A DNA stretch of 64,000 bases from assembly GCF_010686705.1 (NCBI RefSeq), contig NZ_JAAGWY010000002.1, positions 830,001-894,000 of the forward strand. The letters run 5' to 3'. The translations under genes were made by a program, and so were the position numbers. The notes under the pieces are model-generated. The model was not told the origin of the DNA, did no database searches, and worked only from the letters and a program-made list of their open reading frames with translations. How positions within the stretch are numbered: position 1 is the first letter of the stretch; every line of letters begins with the position of its first letter. Source of the stretch: Leifsonia tongyongensis (GTDB lineage Bacteria > Actinomycetota > Actinomycetes > Actinomycetales > Microbacteriaceae). Shown here piece after piece: positions 16,585 to 26,569 of this stretch.

Positions 16585-17283
16585 TCAGGGCCGCAGCGTC
16601 CAGGCCTGACGGCGGATCAGGATGTGGCCGCGGCGCGTGGTGAGGCGCGTCCACGGGCCGGTCTCGTGGATCGTGATCGGCTCATCCTGCGCCAAGAACC
16701 CGAGGCTCTCGGCCGCGAACGCCGCACCGGCGGGAACATACTCCAGCCCGTCGATGGGCCGCCCCCACACTTCGGCGCGAACCCGCTGCACGAGCTGCTC
16801 CCCTGTGCCCGACGGGATCGCCTCCGCAACCTCGGCGATACCCGCCTTCGCGGTCGGCGCCAGGACGTCGTAGCCGGTCTCGCCGACGGCACGCCAACCA
16901 CCGCGCGGAGGCGAGATGCCCGCCCAGGTGACGGTGCTCACCTCGAGAGGCATGCGTACCTCGACAGGCCCGGACGGGGCATCCGTGTCCGCGCCGCCCG
17001 CGTTCAGCGTCTCCGTGATGCGCGCGAGACGATCGAGAAGCGAGCGCATCGGCACGACGGCGTCGAAGGCGACGCCCGGCTGGATCGCGAACGTGCGCAG
17101 GCCCAGCACAGTCGGGGTCTGGTCGAGCAGACCGCGCGGATACAGGATGGCCGTGTAGACGGCGAGGACCCCGGAACCGCCGATCAGGCGCACCGAACCG
17201 TCCTCAACACGACCGGCACGCGACAGGTAGACCTGAAGATCGGACACCGCGAGGGAATCCACGAGAAAGAATGACTGGCTCAT
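16585..17283 (-). CDS. Conserved hypothetical protein
   Basis: A 232-residue protein without a recognised domain. It lacks a signal peptide. It looks like an alternating beta-strand protein: a first half with short hydrophobic strands (GVLAVYTAILYP) and a second half with a repeated-style ending, PWTRLTTRRGHILIRRQAW. It is divergent from tesB, sharing a 41-base gap. I cannot name it; the length and codon use are normal for the region, supporting a real gene. Confidence 0.75.
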   Translation of the reverse strand: MSQSFFLVDSLAVSDLQVYLSRAGRVEDGSVRLIGGSGVLAVYTAILYPRGLLDQTPTVLGLRTFAIQPGVAFDAVVPMRSLLDRLARITETLNAGGADTDAPSGPVEVRMPLEVSTVTWAGISPPRGGWRAVGETGYDVLAPTAKAGIAEVAEAIPSGTGEQLVQRVRAEVWGRPIDGLEYVPAGAAFAAESLGFLAQDEPITIHETGPWTRLTTRRGHILIRRQAWTLRP

Positions 17284-17324
17284 CTGCTGTCTAAACTACC
17301 AAGGGACACCGATACGGAGGCACC

Positions 17325-18197
17325 ATGACAGAGCCCCTCGCTTCATTGCTCACCGCGCTCGACCTGACCGACACCGGTGCCCGAACCAGCGAGGACATCT
17401 TCACAGGCCCGTCACAATGGATGCCGCTCGGTCGCGTCTACGGCGGCCAGGTGCTCGCGCAGTCCCTGATCGCGGCCATGCGCACGGTTCCGGATGAGCG
17501 GGTCGTGCACTCGATGCACGGCTACTTCCTGCGCCCCGGAGACGTCAACCTCCCCATCACGTTCTCCGTCGACCGGATCCACGACGGCCGCTCGTTCTCC
17601 ACGCGACGCACCCAGGCGTACCAGGAAGGGCTGCCCATCCTGTCGATGATCGCGTCGTTCCAGGACGAAGACGAGGGGCTCGACCACCAGGTCGAGATGC
17701 CCGAAGGCCTGCCGGACCCCGAGTCGCTGCCGAACTCGGCGGCCACGCTCGCCCACATCGACCATCCGGTCGCGCAGTACTGGGCCAGCGACCGTCCCTT
17801 CGACATGCGGCATGTGCCGAGTCCCGTCTACCTCAGCGTCGAAGGCGAACACGTCGCCCACCAGGCGGTCTGGATCAAATCGGTCGGCCAGCTCCCCGAC
17901 GACCCCGACCTTCACCGTGCGGCCCTCGCCTACGCGAGCGACTACACGATCATGGAATCCGCGATGCGCCGCCACGGCGTCGCCTGGTCCACCCCCGGGC
18001 TGAAGGCCGCGAGCCTCGACCACGCGATGTGGTGGCACCGATTCGGACGGGTCGACGAATGGCTCCTCTACGCGCAGGAGTCTCCGAGCGCGACCGGCGG
18101 CCGCGGGCTCTCGCTCGGCCGCATCTACAGCCGCGACGGGCGACTGCTGGCCAGCGTCGCGCAGGAAGGGATGATCCGGGTTCCCGGCCGAACCTGA
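17325..18197 (+). CDS. tesB: Acyl-CoA thioesterase II
   Basis: A 290-residue double-hotdog thioesterase hydrolysing acyl-CoA to fatty acid and CoA. The N-terminal hotdog has the signature GRVYGGQVLAQSLIAA and SMHGYFLRPGD; the C-terminal hotdog contains SLDHAMWWH (catalytic Asp), an ESPSATGGRGLSLG region with the Ser/Thr, and a Gln in ASVAQEGMIR, corresponding to the Asp-Thr-Gln network. Length fits. Start has GGAGG six bases upstream, with a TAAACT box about 35 bases before the ATG. Confidence 0.95.
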   Translation: MTEPLASLLTALDLTDTGARTSEDIFTGPSQWMPLGRVYGGQVLAQSLIAAMRTVPDERVVHSMHGYFLRPGDVNLPITFSVDRIHDGRSFSTRRTQAYQEGLPILSMIASFQDEDEGLDHQVEMPEGLPDPESLPNSAATLAHIDHPVAQYWASDRPFDMRHVPSPVYLSVEGEHVAHQAVWIKSVGQLPDDPDLHRAALAYASDYTIMESAMRRHGVAWSTPGLKAASLDHAMWWHRFGRVDEWLLYAQESPSATGGRGLSLGRIYSRDGRLLASVAQEGMIRVPGRT

Positions 18198-18215
18198 TCC
18201 CGGCAGGTGAGGTGA

Positions 18216-18266
18216 GGTGTGGGCCCTGTGCCAGTGGAAGCCGAATCGAAGGCCAAAGCCCACACC
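18216..18266. terminator. Possible terminator between tesB and anti-sigma gene
   Basis: Inverted repeat GGTGTGGGC ... GCCCACACC, nine perfect pairs with a 33-base interior. It lies in the gap between two convergent genes. The loop is long, so this is a weak call. Confidence 0.35.
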
Positions 18267-18270
18267 CCGG

Positions 18271-19008
18271 TCACTCGAAGGTGGTCTTGAGGAGCACCTG
18301 TCCGCTTGCGGCACGAATGTCGATGGATGCGATATCCGCGACAGGGACGCTCGTCGTGGCGGTCGGCGACACGGTGGTGCCGGCCGAGGCAGTCCAGCTC
18401 GAGACCTGCATCGACGCGCCCTTGCGATCGGTGACCACCATCGTGTACGTCCACGGACCCGACTTCGTCGAACCCTCCCACTCGTCGTACCTGCAGTTCG
18501 CCTCGATGCGGGTCCCCCACGGCTCCGAGATCAGCCGGACATCGGCGCTCAACGGATTCGGTTCGACCTGCGAGAGGGTCACGTGCGTGCCCTGCGCGAG
18601 GGGGGCGCTCGGGGTGACTACGCCGGGAAGGACCAGCGCGGCGACGAACGCCAGGACGGCAGCGGCGGCCAGCATCGATCCGGCGGTCCACCAACGGACG
18701 CGTGCCCGGTGACGGCGGGCTGCGCTGAGAAGCTTCGGGAGGGCATCCGGTGCCGTACCCAGACGGGGAGACGTGTCGTCGGCCTCTGCAGCGGCTCCGG
18801 GTTCGGCCGCCGCCGACGGAACCAGGGCGAGCGCCTGCTCTGCAGGGACCCGTGCGAGCAGGCCGGGAAGGCCCGCCAGCTCGCTCACCGAGGCTGCGCA
18901 TGCCGAGCATGTCGCAAGGTGCGCTTCGAAAGCGCGGCGATCGGCCGGGGAGAGCGCCCCGAGAAGGTACGCGCCGTCCCACGTCGAGAACTCGTCATGA
19001 CTGGTCAT
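18271..19008 (-). CDS. Zinc-type anti-sigma factor
   Basis: A 245-residue single-pass membrane anti-sigma factor. The cytosolic N-terminus has the ZAS zinc site: His in FEAHLATCSACAAS, that is H-x3-C-x2-C. A transmembrane helix is near residues 115-140 (about AAAAVLAFVAALVLPGVV), and the C-terminal 95 residues lie outside, a beta-rich domain. The start overlaps the sigma gene by 4 nt, which fixes both. It should sequester the upstream ECF sigma until an extracytoplasmic signal releases it. The external domain does not show the usual RskA sequence that I know. Confidence 0.9.
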   Translation of the reverse strand: MTSHDEFSTWDGAYLLGALSPADRRAFEAHLATCSACAASVSELAGLPGLLARVPAEQALALVPSAAAEPGAAAEADDTSPRLGTAPDALPKLLSAARRHRARVRWWTAGSMLAAAAVLAFVAALVLPGVVTPSAPLAQGTHVTLSQVEPNPLSADVRLISEPWGTRIEANCRYDEWEGSTKSGPWTYTMVVTDRKGASMQVSSWTASAGTTVSPTATTSVPVADIASIDIRAASGQVLLKTTFE

Positions 19009-19514
19009 CGCTCGGTCACCCCCCTCTCCTGAAGTGCGAGTCGCAAAGCTCGCAGGCCGTAATGGATGCGCGACTTCACCGTCCCCTCCGGGATGTCCAG
19101 CTCGCGCGCGATCTCTGCGATCGAACGTCCTGCGTAGTAGGCGTGCACGATGACCGCGCGGTGCTCGACGGAGAGCTCGGCCAGCGCATCCGTCACCAAC
19201 CAGGACTCGAGAACAGCATCCGCTTCGTTGCCGGTCGGTTTCTCCGGCAGGGTGTCCGTGCCGATCTCGTGAGTGGCATGTGCGCTGCGCCTGTCGTCGA
19301 TCACGATGTTCCGGGCGACGGTGAACAACCACGCCCGTGCCGACGACTGGGACTGGTCGAGGATGGCGGGCCTGCGCCACGCGCGCAGCAGCGTCTCCTG
19401 AACCACATCATCCGCCATCGCACGATCGCCGGTCAGGTGCACGACATAGCGCCACAAAGCCTGTGCGTGCTGGTCGTGCAGCTCGCGCAGGAGCTGCGCG
19501 TCGTCCTGCGGCAT
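19005..19514 (-). CDS. ECF RNA polymerase sigma factor
   Basis: A 169-residue group 4 sigma factor. Region 2 is seen as LHDQHAQALWRYVVHLTGDRA followed by DVVQETLLRAW and the DNA-melting RAWLFTVARNIVID (quoted in parts); region 4 holds the helix-turn-helix RSIAEIARELDIPEGTVKSRIHYGL. The ATG chosen has GGAGG six bases upstream; a frame extending 24 codons further has no such site. It is likely autoregulated with the anti-sigma gene and sits divergent from a Rieske lipoprotein that may be in its regulon. Confidence 0.93.
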   Translation of the reverse strand: MPQDDAQLLRELHDQHAQALWRYVVHLTGDRAMADDVVQETLLRAWRRPAILDQSQSSARAWLFTVARNIVIDDRRSAHATHEIGTDTLPEKPTGNEADAVLESWLVTDALAELSVEHRAVIVHAYYAGRSIAEIARELDIPEGTVKSRIHYGLRALRLALQERGVTER

Positions 19515-19638
19515 GAACACCTCCACCAATGACACGGCCTCCAGCGCCGGAAAGTTCACCGGGCCCTCTGAACCGTTCACCCTCACGCTTCGTGCATATC
19601 GGTAACGGCTAAACTACGCCGCAAACGAAGGAGCCCGC

Positions 19639-20088
19639 ATGAACGAACCCACGCCGCTCACACGCCGATCCGTCATCACGATCGGAGGGGCCACTCTGCT
19701 TGGGGCCGGGGCGCTAGCCCTTGCCGCATGCACGCCCGGCGGTGCGGGTTCCGGAACGGGAGGCGCGGCCGGTGGCGGATCGGGCTCCGCAGGCGCGTCT
19801 CCCGTAACCCTCAAGCTCTCGGACATACCGGTCGGCGGTGCGACCTCGGCGAACCTGGGATCGACGCCGATCGTCGTCGCTCAGCCGACCGCCGGCAGCG
19901 TCGTCGCCTTCAGCGCTGTGTGCACCCATCTGGGCTGCACCGTCGCGCCTGCGGGCAAGGAGTTCGACTGCCCCTGCCACGGCTCGCGCTTCGATGCGGC
20001 GACGGGGGCCGTGATCCAGGGCCCGGCGCCCTCGCCCCTGCCGAAACTGAGCGCCACGGTCTCCGGGAGTACCGTCACCGTCTCCTGA
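19639..20088 (+). CDS. Rieske 2Fe-2S lipoprotein with Tat-type signal
   Basis: A 149-residue exported iron-sulfur protein. The start has [10 protein letters not shown] (twin-arginine) and a lipobox ALAAC at about residue 30, then a Gly/Ser-rich linker. The Rieske ligands are CTHLGC and CPCHGS, including both Cys-x-His pairs and the bridging cysteines. Small stand-alone Rieske lipoproteins of this kind are common in actinobacteria; the electron partner is unknown. AAGGAG lies seven bases before the ATG, with TAAACT about 25 bases upstream. Confidence 0.92.
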   Translation: MNEPTPLTRRSVITIGGATLLGAGALALAACTPGGAGSGTGGAAGGGSGSAGASPVTLKLSDIPVGGATSANLGSTPIVVAQPTAGSVVAFSAVCTHLGCTVAPAGKEFDCPCHGSRFDAATGAVIQGPAPSPLPKLSATVSGSTVTVS

Positions 20089-20252
20089 GCGGGCTGCTGT
20101 CCCCGATCGTCCCGTGCTCTCAAACGGACGACCCGTCGATGAGTTGGCAGTCGTGGCTGTTCTGATCGCGTGGGAACGTCCACTAGTGCCAAGTCGCCGG
20201 ATGGCTGGGCTCGGGAGGGCGAGGAGGCAGGCTGAGCAGCAGACGGATGCGG

Positions 20253-20729
20253 TCAGCCGCGCTTGGCGAACTGGACGGGTTCGTCGACGTAGGGCGTCCA
20301 GGCGGCGCGCTCGTGGTCGCTGATGCGACGAGGACGCTGGGTTGCAGCGTCGACGAGCACGATCGTGGTCGCGGCGCGTGAGTACAGGGTTCGCGGTTCC
20401 ATCCCGAGGGGCGACCACACTTCGTAGCAGACTTCGAGGCTGGCGCCTCCGAGCCGGCCGAGCCAGAGCTGGACGTCGAGCGGCTGCCGCAGGTACGGGA
20501 TCTGCGCCAGGTACTCGATCTCCTGCCGCGCGATCAGCGTGAGCGTGTCGGCTCCGGGCCGGCCGTCGAGTACGGCGGTGGTGCCGCCGACGGCCTCTTC
20601 GGCGTCATCGTTCACCCAGAACGCCTGGATGCGCGCCTCCTCGAGGAGGCGCAGCATCGCGGCGTTGTTGACGTGCCCGTAGGCGTCGAGGTCGCTCCAG
20701 CGAAGCCCGATGGGAACGTGCAGTTTCAT
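20253..20729 (-). CDS. 4HBT-type acyl-CoA thioesterase
   Basis: A 158-residue single-hotdog thioesterase (YbgC/FadM-like). The motif RWSDLDAYGHVNNAAML near the N-terminus carries the catalytic Asp, and the substrate-helix EEARIQAFW follows. It should hydrolyse a small or medium acyl-CoA. The gene starts 24 bases after the ettA stop and is the last gene of the ssb, DUF6993-like, ettA, thioesterase run on the minus strand. Confidence 0.9.
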   Translation of the reverse strand: MKLHVPIGLRWSDLDAYGHVNNAAMLRLLEEARIQAFWVNDDAEEAVGGTTAVLDGRPGADTLTLIARQEIEYLAQIPYLRQPLDVQLWLGRLGGASLEVCYEVWSPLGMEPRTLYSRAATTIVLVDAATQRPRRISDHERAAWTPYVDEPVQFAKRG

Positions 20730-20753
20730 GGTCGGCCCGCCTCCCGCGCCGGA

Positions 20754-22436
<1,683 letters not shown>

Positions 22437-22484
22437 GCGTTCCAGTCTAATTGGGCCCACAGGCCCACCTTGCGCCGAGTCGGG

Positions 22485-23006
22485 CTACCAGTCGATGGGG
22501 CGGGTGTCGCCGACGAGGCAGTTCCCGGTCGCGAGCACGGGGGTCACGGCGCTCTGGTAGCCGCCGCTCCCGTCGCCGTTCTGGCCGATCAGGCAGCCGC
22601 CGTTGAAGCGGACGGAGAACTGGATCGAATTGGCCTTGAGCCCGATCGTCGTCGTGTCGACCGTGAGCTGCATGTCGGCTTTGTGGAAGCCGGCCGCGAC
22701 CAGCGCGTCAATGAAATCGCGCCCCACAGCAGCAGGGTTCCTCGCCAGCACAGCGCGGTTGACGTCATCGAAGAAGGCCTTGTTGTCGGCCGCGGTACCG
22801 GTCGGGTCGAGCGCGAGCGCGCTGGGTGAGGGCGTCGTGGACGCCGACGAAGACGGTGCCGAGGACGACACGGGGGACGACTTCGGCGGTGGCGGCGGGG
22901 GCGACATGCACGCGGCGAGCCCCGTGACCGCCACCAGGAGACCCGCTGCGCCGGCGAGCACACGACCGGGCCGGCTCCGTCGGGGCACATCACGGACTGC
23001 CCGCAT
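22485..23006 (-). CDS. DUF6993-like lipoprotein
   Basis: A 173-residue exported lipoprotein: Arg-rich start, hydrophobic core and lipobox LAAC near residue 34, then a Pro/Ser-rich spacer. The globular part has paired cysteines (GGCLIGQNGDGSGGY ... GNCLVGDTRP) that could form a disulfide, and ends in PIDW. I recognise this layout from Microbacteriaceae as DUF6993; function is unknown. GGAGG five bases before ATG sets the start. Confidence 0.75.
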   Translation of the reverse strand: MRAVRDVPRRSRPGRVLAGAAGLLVAVTGLAACMSPPPPPPKSSPVSSSAPSSSASTTPSPSALALDPTGTAADNKAFFDDVNRAVLARNPAAVGRDFIDALVAAGFHKADMQLTVDTTTIGLKANSIQFSVRFNGGCLIGQNGDGSGGYQSAVTPVLATGNCLVGDTRPIDW

Positions 23007-23047
23007 TGCGCCTCCTTCATGCATCGGCCCGAACCTTCTTCGTGAGT

Positions 23048-23686
23048 CTAGGGTGCGCTCCCTGAGCCGACGGTGAGCGCTTCGGCGTCGTCCAGGGAAA
23101 GCACGAGAGACGCATCCTCATCCGCCGCCGCGGCTGCGCCGGAGTCGGCCCCGGTGTCCGAACCGGAGTCGGCCCCGGTGTCCGAATCGGTGTCCTCATC
23201 CGACCGCAATTCCTCCGACGCTGTGAGGAGCCCTCCAGGCGGCGCGGGCTGGTCCGCCTCACCCCATGCCGTCTGCGTGATCGCATCGGTCGACCCCGCC
23301 GCGGGCTGCGACTCGGCAGGCTCCGAGCGCTTCAGCGTGCGGGAGTAGGTCGACGTGCCCCAGGTCAGGTCGTGGCCCACCGCATCCGCATCGATCTCCA
23401 CGACCGTTCCGCTGCGTTCCCCGCTCTCCCAGTCCCGGATCGACAACCGGCCCGAGACGACGATTCGGTCGCCTTTCGCGACGCAGGCCGCGATATTGAG
23501 CGCGAGCTGGCGGAACGCGGTCACGGTGTACCAGTTGGTGTCGCTCGTCTCCCACGACTGGGTCGATCGGTTGAACTTGCGCTGGGCGGCTGCGAGCCGG
23601 AAGCTCGTGATCGGCAGCCCTTCGCTCGTGACGATGTGGTTGGGCACGGTGGCCACCAGGCCGCGGGTGGACAGAGAATCGTTCAT
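23048..23686 (-). CDS. Single-stranded DNA-binding protein with atypical tail
   Basis: A 212-residue OB-fold SSB-like protein. The core reads FRLAAAQRKFNRSTQSWETSD with Trp pairs in WYTV and the segment KGDRIVVSGRLSIRDW, then a domain ending near residue 118. The C-terminal third is Asp/Ser/Ala-rich and ends LTVGSGSAP, without the acidic DDIPF-type tip used by SSB to recruit repair partners. This looks like a paralogue of the essential SSB, as often found near ettA in this family. GAGG is seven bases before the ATG. A long upstream in-frame extension is ignored. Confidence 0.85.
   Translation of the reverse strand: MNDSLSTRGLVATVPNHIVTSEGLPITSFRLAAAQRKFNRSTQSWETSDTNWYTVTAFRQLALNIAACVAKGDRIVVSGRLSIRDWESGERSGTVVEIDADAVGHDLTWGTSTYSRTLKRSEPAESQPAAGSTDAITQTAWGEADQPAPPGGLLTASEELRSDEDTDSDTGADSGSDTGADSGAAAAADEDASLVLSLDDAEALTVGSGSAP
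23141..23188. repeat. 24-bp tandem duplication inside the ssb-like gene
   Basis: Two adjacent 24-bp copies starting GGAGTCGGCCCCGGTGTCCG differ only at the final bases. They encode the Asp/Ser/Gly-rich tail of the SSB-like protein, and being a multiple of three they keep the reading frame. Confidence 0.8.
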
Positions 23687-23834
23687 CGGATGCCTCCTCG
23701 AATTCTGAGCGCCGGTTCGGCGTCTCCGTTCGAGTCTCGACGGGCGCACCCGCTGGGTCGACCGAAGACTCTGAACCCGTGGATAACTCAACGACGGCCA
23801 GGATTGTGAAGGACTGGTCTCCTACGATGAGGTC

Positions 23835-24845
23835 ATGACCTACGCCCCATCCGCGGATCGCTACGACTCGATGACCTACAACCGCACCGGACGGAGCGGG
23901 CTGAAACTCCCCGCCCTCTCGCTCGGGCTCTGGCAGAACTTCGGGCACGCGCGCCCGATCGATACCCAGCGTGCGATCGTGCGACGCGCGTTCGACCTCG
24001 GCATCACCCACTTCGACCTCGCGAACAACTACGGTCCGCCCCCGGGGAGCGCCGAGACCAACTTCGGCCGGATCTTCGCCGAAGACCTCCGCCCCTTCCG
24101 GGACGAGCTCATCATCTCGACCAAGGCCGGCTACGACATGTGGGCGGGACCCTACGGCGAGTGGGGATCGCGCAAGACCCTGCTGTCCTCCCTTGACCAG
24201 AGCCTCGGTCGGCTCGGCCTCGACTACGTCGACATCTTCTACTCGCACCGCCCCGACCCGGAGACGCCGATCGAAGAGACCATGGGCGCGCTCGCGACCG
24301 CGGTTCGGCAGGGCAAAGCCCTCTACGTCGGCATCTCCAACTACGACCCGGAGCAGACGGTCGCCGCGGCCGCCGCCTTGGCAGAGCACAAGGTTCCGCT
24401 GCTGATCCACCAGCCCCGCTACTCCATGTTCGACCGCCACATCGAGGACGGACTGTTCCCGGTGCTCGACGAACTCGGCATCGGAAGCATCGTCTACTCG
24501 CCGCTTGCGCAGGGGATGCTCACCGACCGCTATCTCGACGGGCAGGTGCCGAGCGATTCCCGGGCGGCGACAAGCCGGTTCCTCTCGGGAGACCAGCTGA
24601 GCCCGCTCTACCTGGAGCGCGCACGCGCACTGAATGAGATCGCGGCAGGCCGCGGTCAGACCCTCGCCCAGCTCGCCCTGAGCTGGGTGCTGCGCCAACC
24701 CCAGATCACGAGTGCGCTCATCGGTGCGTCGAGTGTCGTCCAGCTCGAACAGAACGTCGCCGCCCTCGACGCTCCGCCGCTCACGGCCGACGAGATCGAC
24801 GCGATCGAGCCGTACGCCGTGCACGGCACCGATCACGCCTCGTAG
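23835..24845 (+). CDS. Aldo/keto reductase, L-glyceraldehyde 3-phosphate reductase type
   Basis: A 336-residue NADPH-dependent TIM-barrel reductase close to E. coli YghZ. The catalytic tetrad is visible: Asp in FDLANNYGP, Tyr in NNYGPPPGSAE, Lys in ISTKAGYDMW and His in FYSHRPDPETP. WAGPYGEWGSRKTLLSSLDQSL matches the YghZ subfamily in pieces. The substrate in this subfamily includes L-glyceraldehyde 3-phosphate and methylglyoxal. TACGAT six bases before the ATG predicts a leaderless mRNA. Confidence 0.92.
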   Translation: MTYAPSADRYDSMTYNRTGRSGLKLPALSLGLWQNFGHARPIDTQRAIVRRAFDLGITHFDLANNYGPPPGSAETNFGRIFAEDLRPFRDELIISTKAGYDMWAGPYGEWGSRKTLLSSLDQSLGRLGLDYVDIFYSHRPDPETPIEETMGALATAVRQGKALYVGISNYDPEQTVAAAAALAEHKVPLLIHQPRYSMFDRHIEDGLFPVLDELGIGSIVYSPLAQGMLTDRYLDGQVPSDSRAATSRFLSGDQLSPLYLERARALNEIAAGRGQTLAQLALSWVLRQPQITSALIGASSVVQLEQNVAALDAPPLTADEIDAIEPYAVHGTDHAS

Positions 24846-24934
24846 AGAAGGCGGCGGATGAAGATCGCCGGCCAGTCTGCGACACTGCGCGCGTGCATCC
24901 GGGCGTTAGGGATTCGCACGGGTACCATCCGATC

Positions 24935-25627
24935 ATGCAGTGGTGGAATGACTTCGTAGACTGGCTTCTCTCGCCCAGCGCAAGCCCGGCGATCTTCAAC
25001 GCGGTGGTGCTCGCAGTCGCCGTGATCATCTCCGGGTTGCTGGCAGCCTGGATCGCCCGCGGGGCGATCAAAGGCCTGCTCTCCCGCACGGACCGCCAGC
25101 AGAAGGCGTCGGCCATCGCTGCCCTCGTCGATGCGGCGACCGAGGCATCCGTCTGGAATTCCCTGACCCCTGGCGAGCAAGTCCTCTCAGACCGCGCCGT
25201 CGGCCAGGCCGACATCCTGGTCCGTCTGCTGCCCATCAAGGGCGCGGGCATCGCGGCCAACTGGGCTGGGCACCAGCTCGCCGAGCTCAAGCGGAGCTCC
25301 GCGACATTCGGCTACCAGCTCGACCCGGCCATCGCCGAGTTCCGCGACCGGCTCATCGAGTGGCAGAACAACCCGTCGCGCGCACGTCGTATCTTCCAGA
25401 GCGACCTCGAGCGCTGGCGGTTCGAGAACTCGGACAGCGAACGTGCCCTGCTCGCGCAGCAGGATGCGTGGGTCGCCCAGCAGCACCACGAACAGTATGC
25501 GGGCACGCAGGCCGCGCAGGTGCCGGAGCCCGCACTCCGCAGCGAGCCTGTCGCGGCATCCACTGCAGCGACCGCCGAGGAGCGTACGGACACCGCCCCG
25601 ACCCAGCGCTACACGCCGGTCGGCTAG
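24935..25627 (+). CDS. Single-pass membrane protein, unknown
   Basis: A 230-residue protein with one strong transmembrane helix at about residues 20-42 and a long soluble, mostly helical remainder with many Arg, Gln and Ala. The end is Ala/Pro/Thr-rich and probably unstructured. No domain is recognised. TACCAT six bases before the ATG supports the start and a leaderless message. It converges on nadE, with a shared hairpin terminator. Confidence 0.75.
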   Translation: MQWWNDFVDWLLSPSASPAIFNAVVLAVAVIISGLLAAWIARGAIKGLLSRTDRQQKASAIAALVDAATEASVWNSLTPGEQVLSDRAVGQADILVRLLPIKGAGIAANWAGHQLAELKRSSATFGYQLDPAIAEFRDRLIEWQNNPSRARRIFQSDLERWRFENSDSERALLAQQDAWVAQQHHEQYAGTQAAQVPEPALRSEPVAASTAATAEERTDTAPTQRYTPVG

Positions 25628-25636
25628 CTACGAACG

Positions 25637-25659
25637 GGGCGGCTACTTCGAGTAGCCGC
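25637..25659. terminator. Bidirectional terminator between unknown gene and nadE
   Basis: Perfect 10-bp stem GGCGGCTACT/AGTAGCCGCC with a TCG loop. It overlaps the last codons of nadE (Gly-Gly-Tyr-Ser-Lys), so the hairpin is built partly into coding sequence. Confidence 0.7.
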
Positions 25660-26485
25660 CGCGCTCGTGCCACCAGTCGTCGAACATGCTCACGGGCACG
25701 CGGCGCTTGTGCTCGGTCGCCAGGTAGCGGTTCTCGATCGCGATCGCGACCTCCTCGGCCACGTCTTTGCCTTCGAGGAAGTCGTCGATGTCCGCATAGG
25801 TCAGTCCGAGGTTCTCTTCGTCGGTCTGGCCCGGCCGATGGTCGAGCAGGTCGGCGGTCGGCGCCTTGAGGTAGAGCCGCGATGGCGCCTCGAGGTACTC
25901 GAGGAGAGCTCGGCCCTGCCGCTTGGTGAGCCCCGTGAGCGGCAGGACGTCGGTTCCGCCATCACCGTACTTGGTGAAGAACCCCGTCACAGCCTCCGCT
26001 GCGTGGTCGGTTCCGACCACGAGGAGGCGACGCTGCCCTGCGATGGCGTACTGCGCGATCATGCGTGCGCGAGCCTTCGCGTTGCCTTTGGTGAAATCCG
26101 TCATGGGCTCGCTCACGGCATCCGGGAACTCCGCCTCGAAGCCGTCGACACCGCGCTGGATGTTGAAAGTAACGGTCCGCTGCGGCTTGATGAAGCCGAG
26201 GGCAAGCTGGGCGTCCTCTTCGTCATGCTGCACAGAATACGGAAGGCGCATAGCGATGAACTCGGCTTCGACGCCCTCGTCGGCGAGACGCTCGACCGCG
26301 AGTTGGCTGAGCCGTCCCGCGAGCGAGGAATCCTGACCGCCGCTGATGCCGAGGACGAACCCGGACGCGCCGGTCGACTTCAGGTAGTCGACGAGGAAGC
26401 CGACCCGTTCTTCGACCTGGGCCGCGGGATCGATCGCGGGGCTGACGTTGAGTTCTTCGATGATGAGAGCCTGGAGGTCACGCAT
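25643..26485 (-). CDS. nadE: NH3-dependent NAD+ synthetase
   Basis: A 280-residue enzyme making NAD from deamido-NAD, ATP and ammonia. The P-loop is GISGGQDSS near residues 43-51, and the later [21 protein letters not shown] and [10 protein letters not shown] segments are typical of short, glutamine-independent NadE. No glutaminase domain is present. TACTCT lies six bases before the ATG, so it is leaderless, and it is transcribed divergently from the antiporter gene. Confidence 0.95.
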   Translation of the reverse strand: MRDLQALIIEELNVSPAIDPAAQVEERVGFLVDYLKSTGASGFVLGISGGQDSSLAGRLSQLAVERLADEGVEAEFIAMRLPYSVQHDEEDAQLALGFIKPQRTVTFNIQRGVDGFEAEFPDAVSEPMTDFTKGNAKARARMIAQYAIAGQRRLLVVGTDHAAEAVTGFFTKYGDGGTDVLPLTGLTKRQGRALLEYLEAPSRLYLKAPTADLLDHRPGQTDEENLGLTYADIDDFLEGKDVAEEVAIAIENRYLATEHKRRVPVSMFDDWWHERGGYSK

Positions 26486-26569
26486 AGCAGCAGAGTAGTA
26501 CTGGCGCGTTTCGGTCGTGTGAACACCGCAGCGTAGACGCCGCTGCGGGGCGGCAATAGCATCGCGGTC

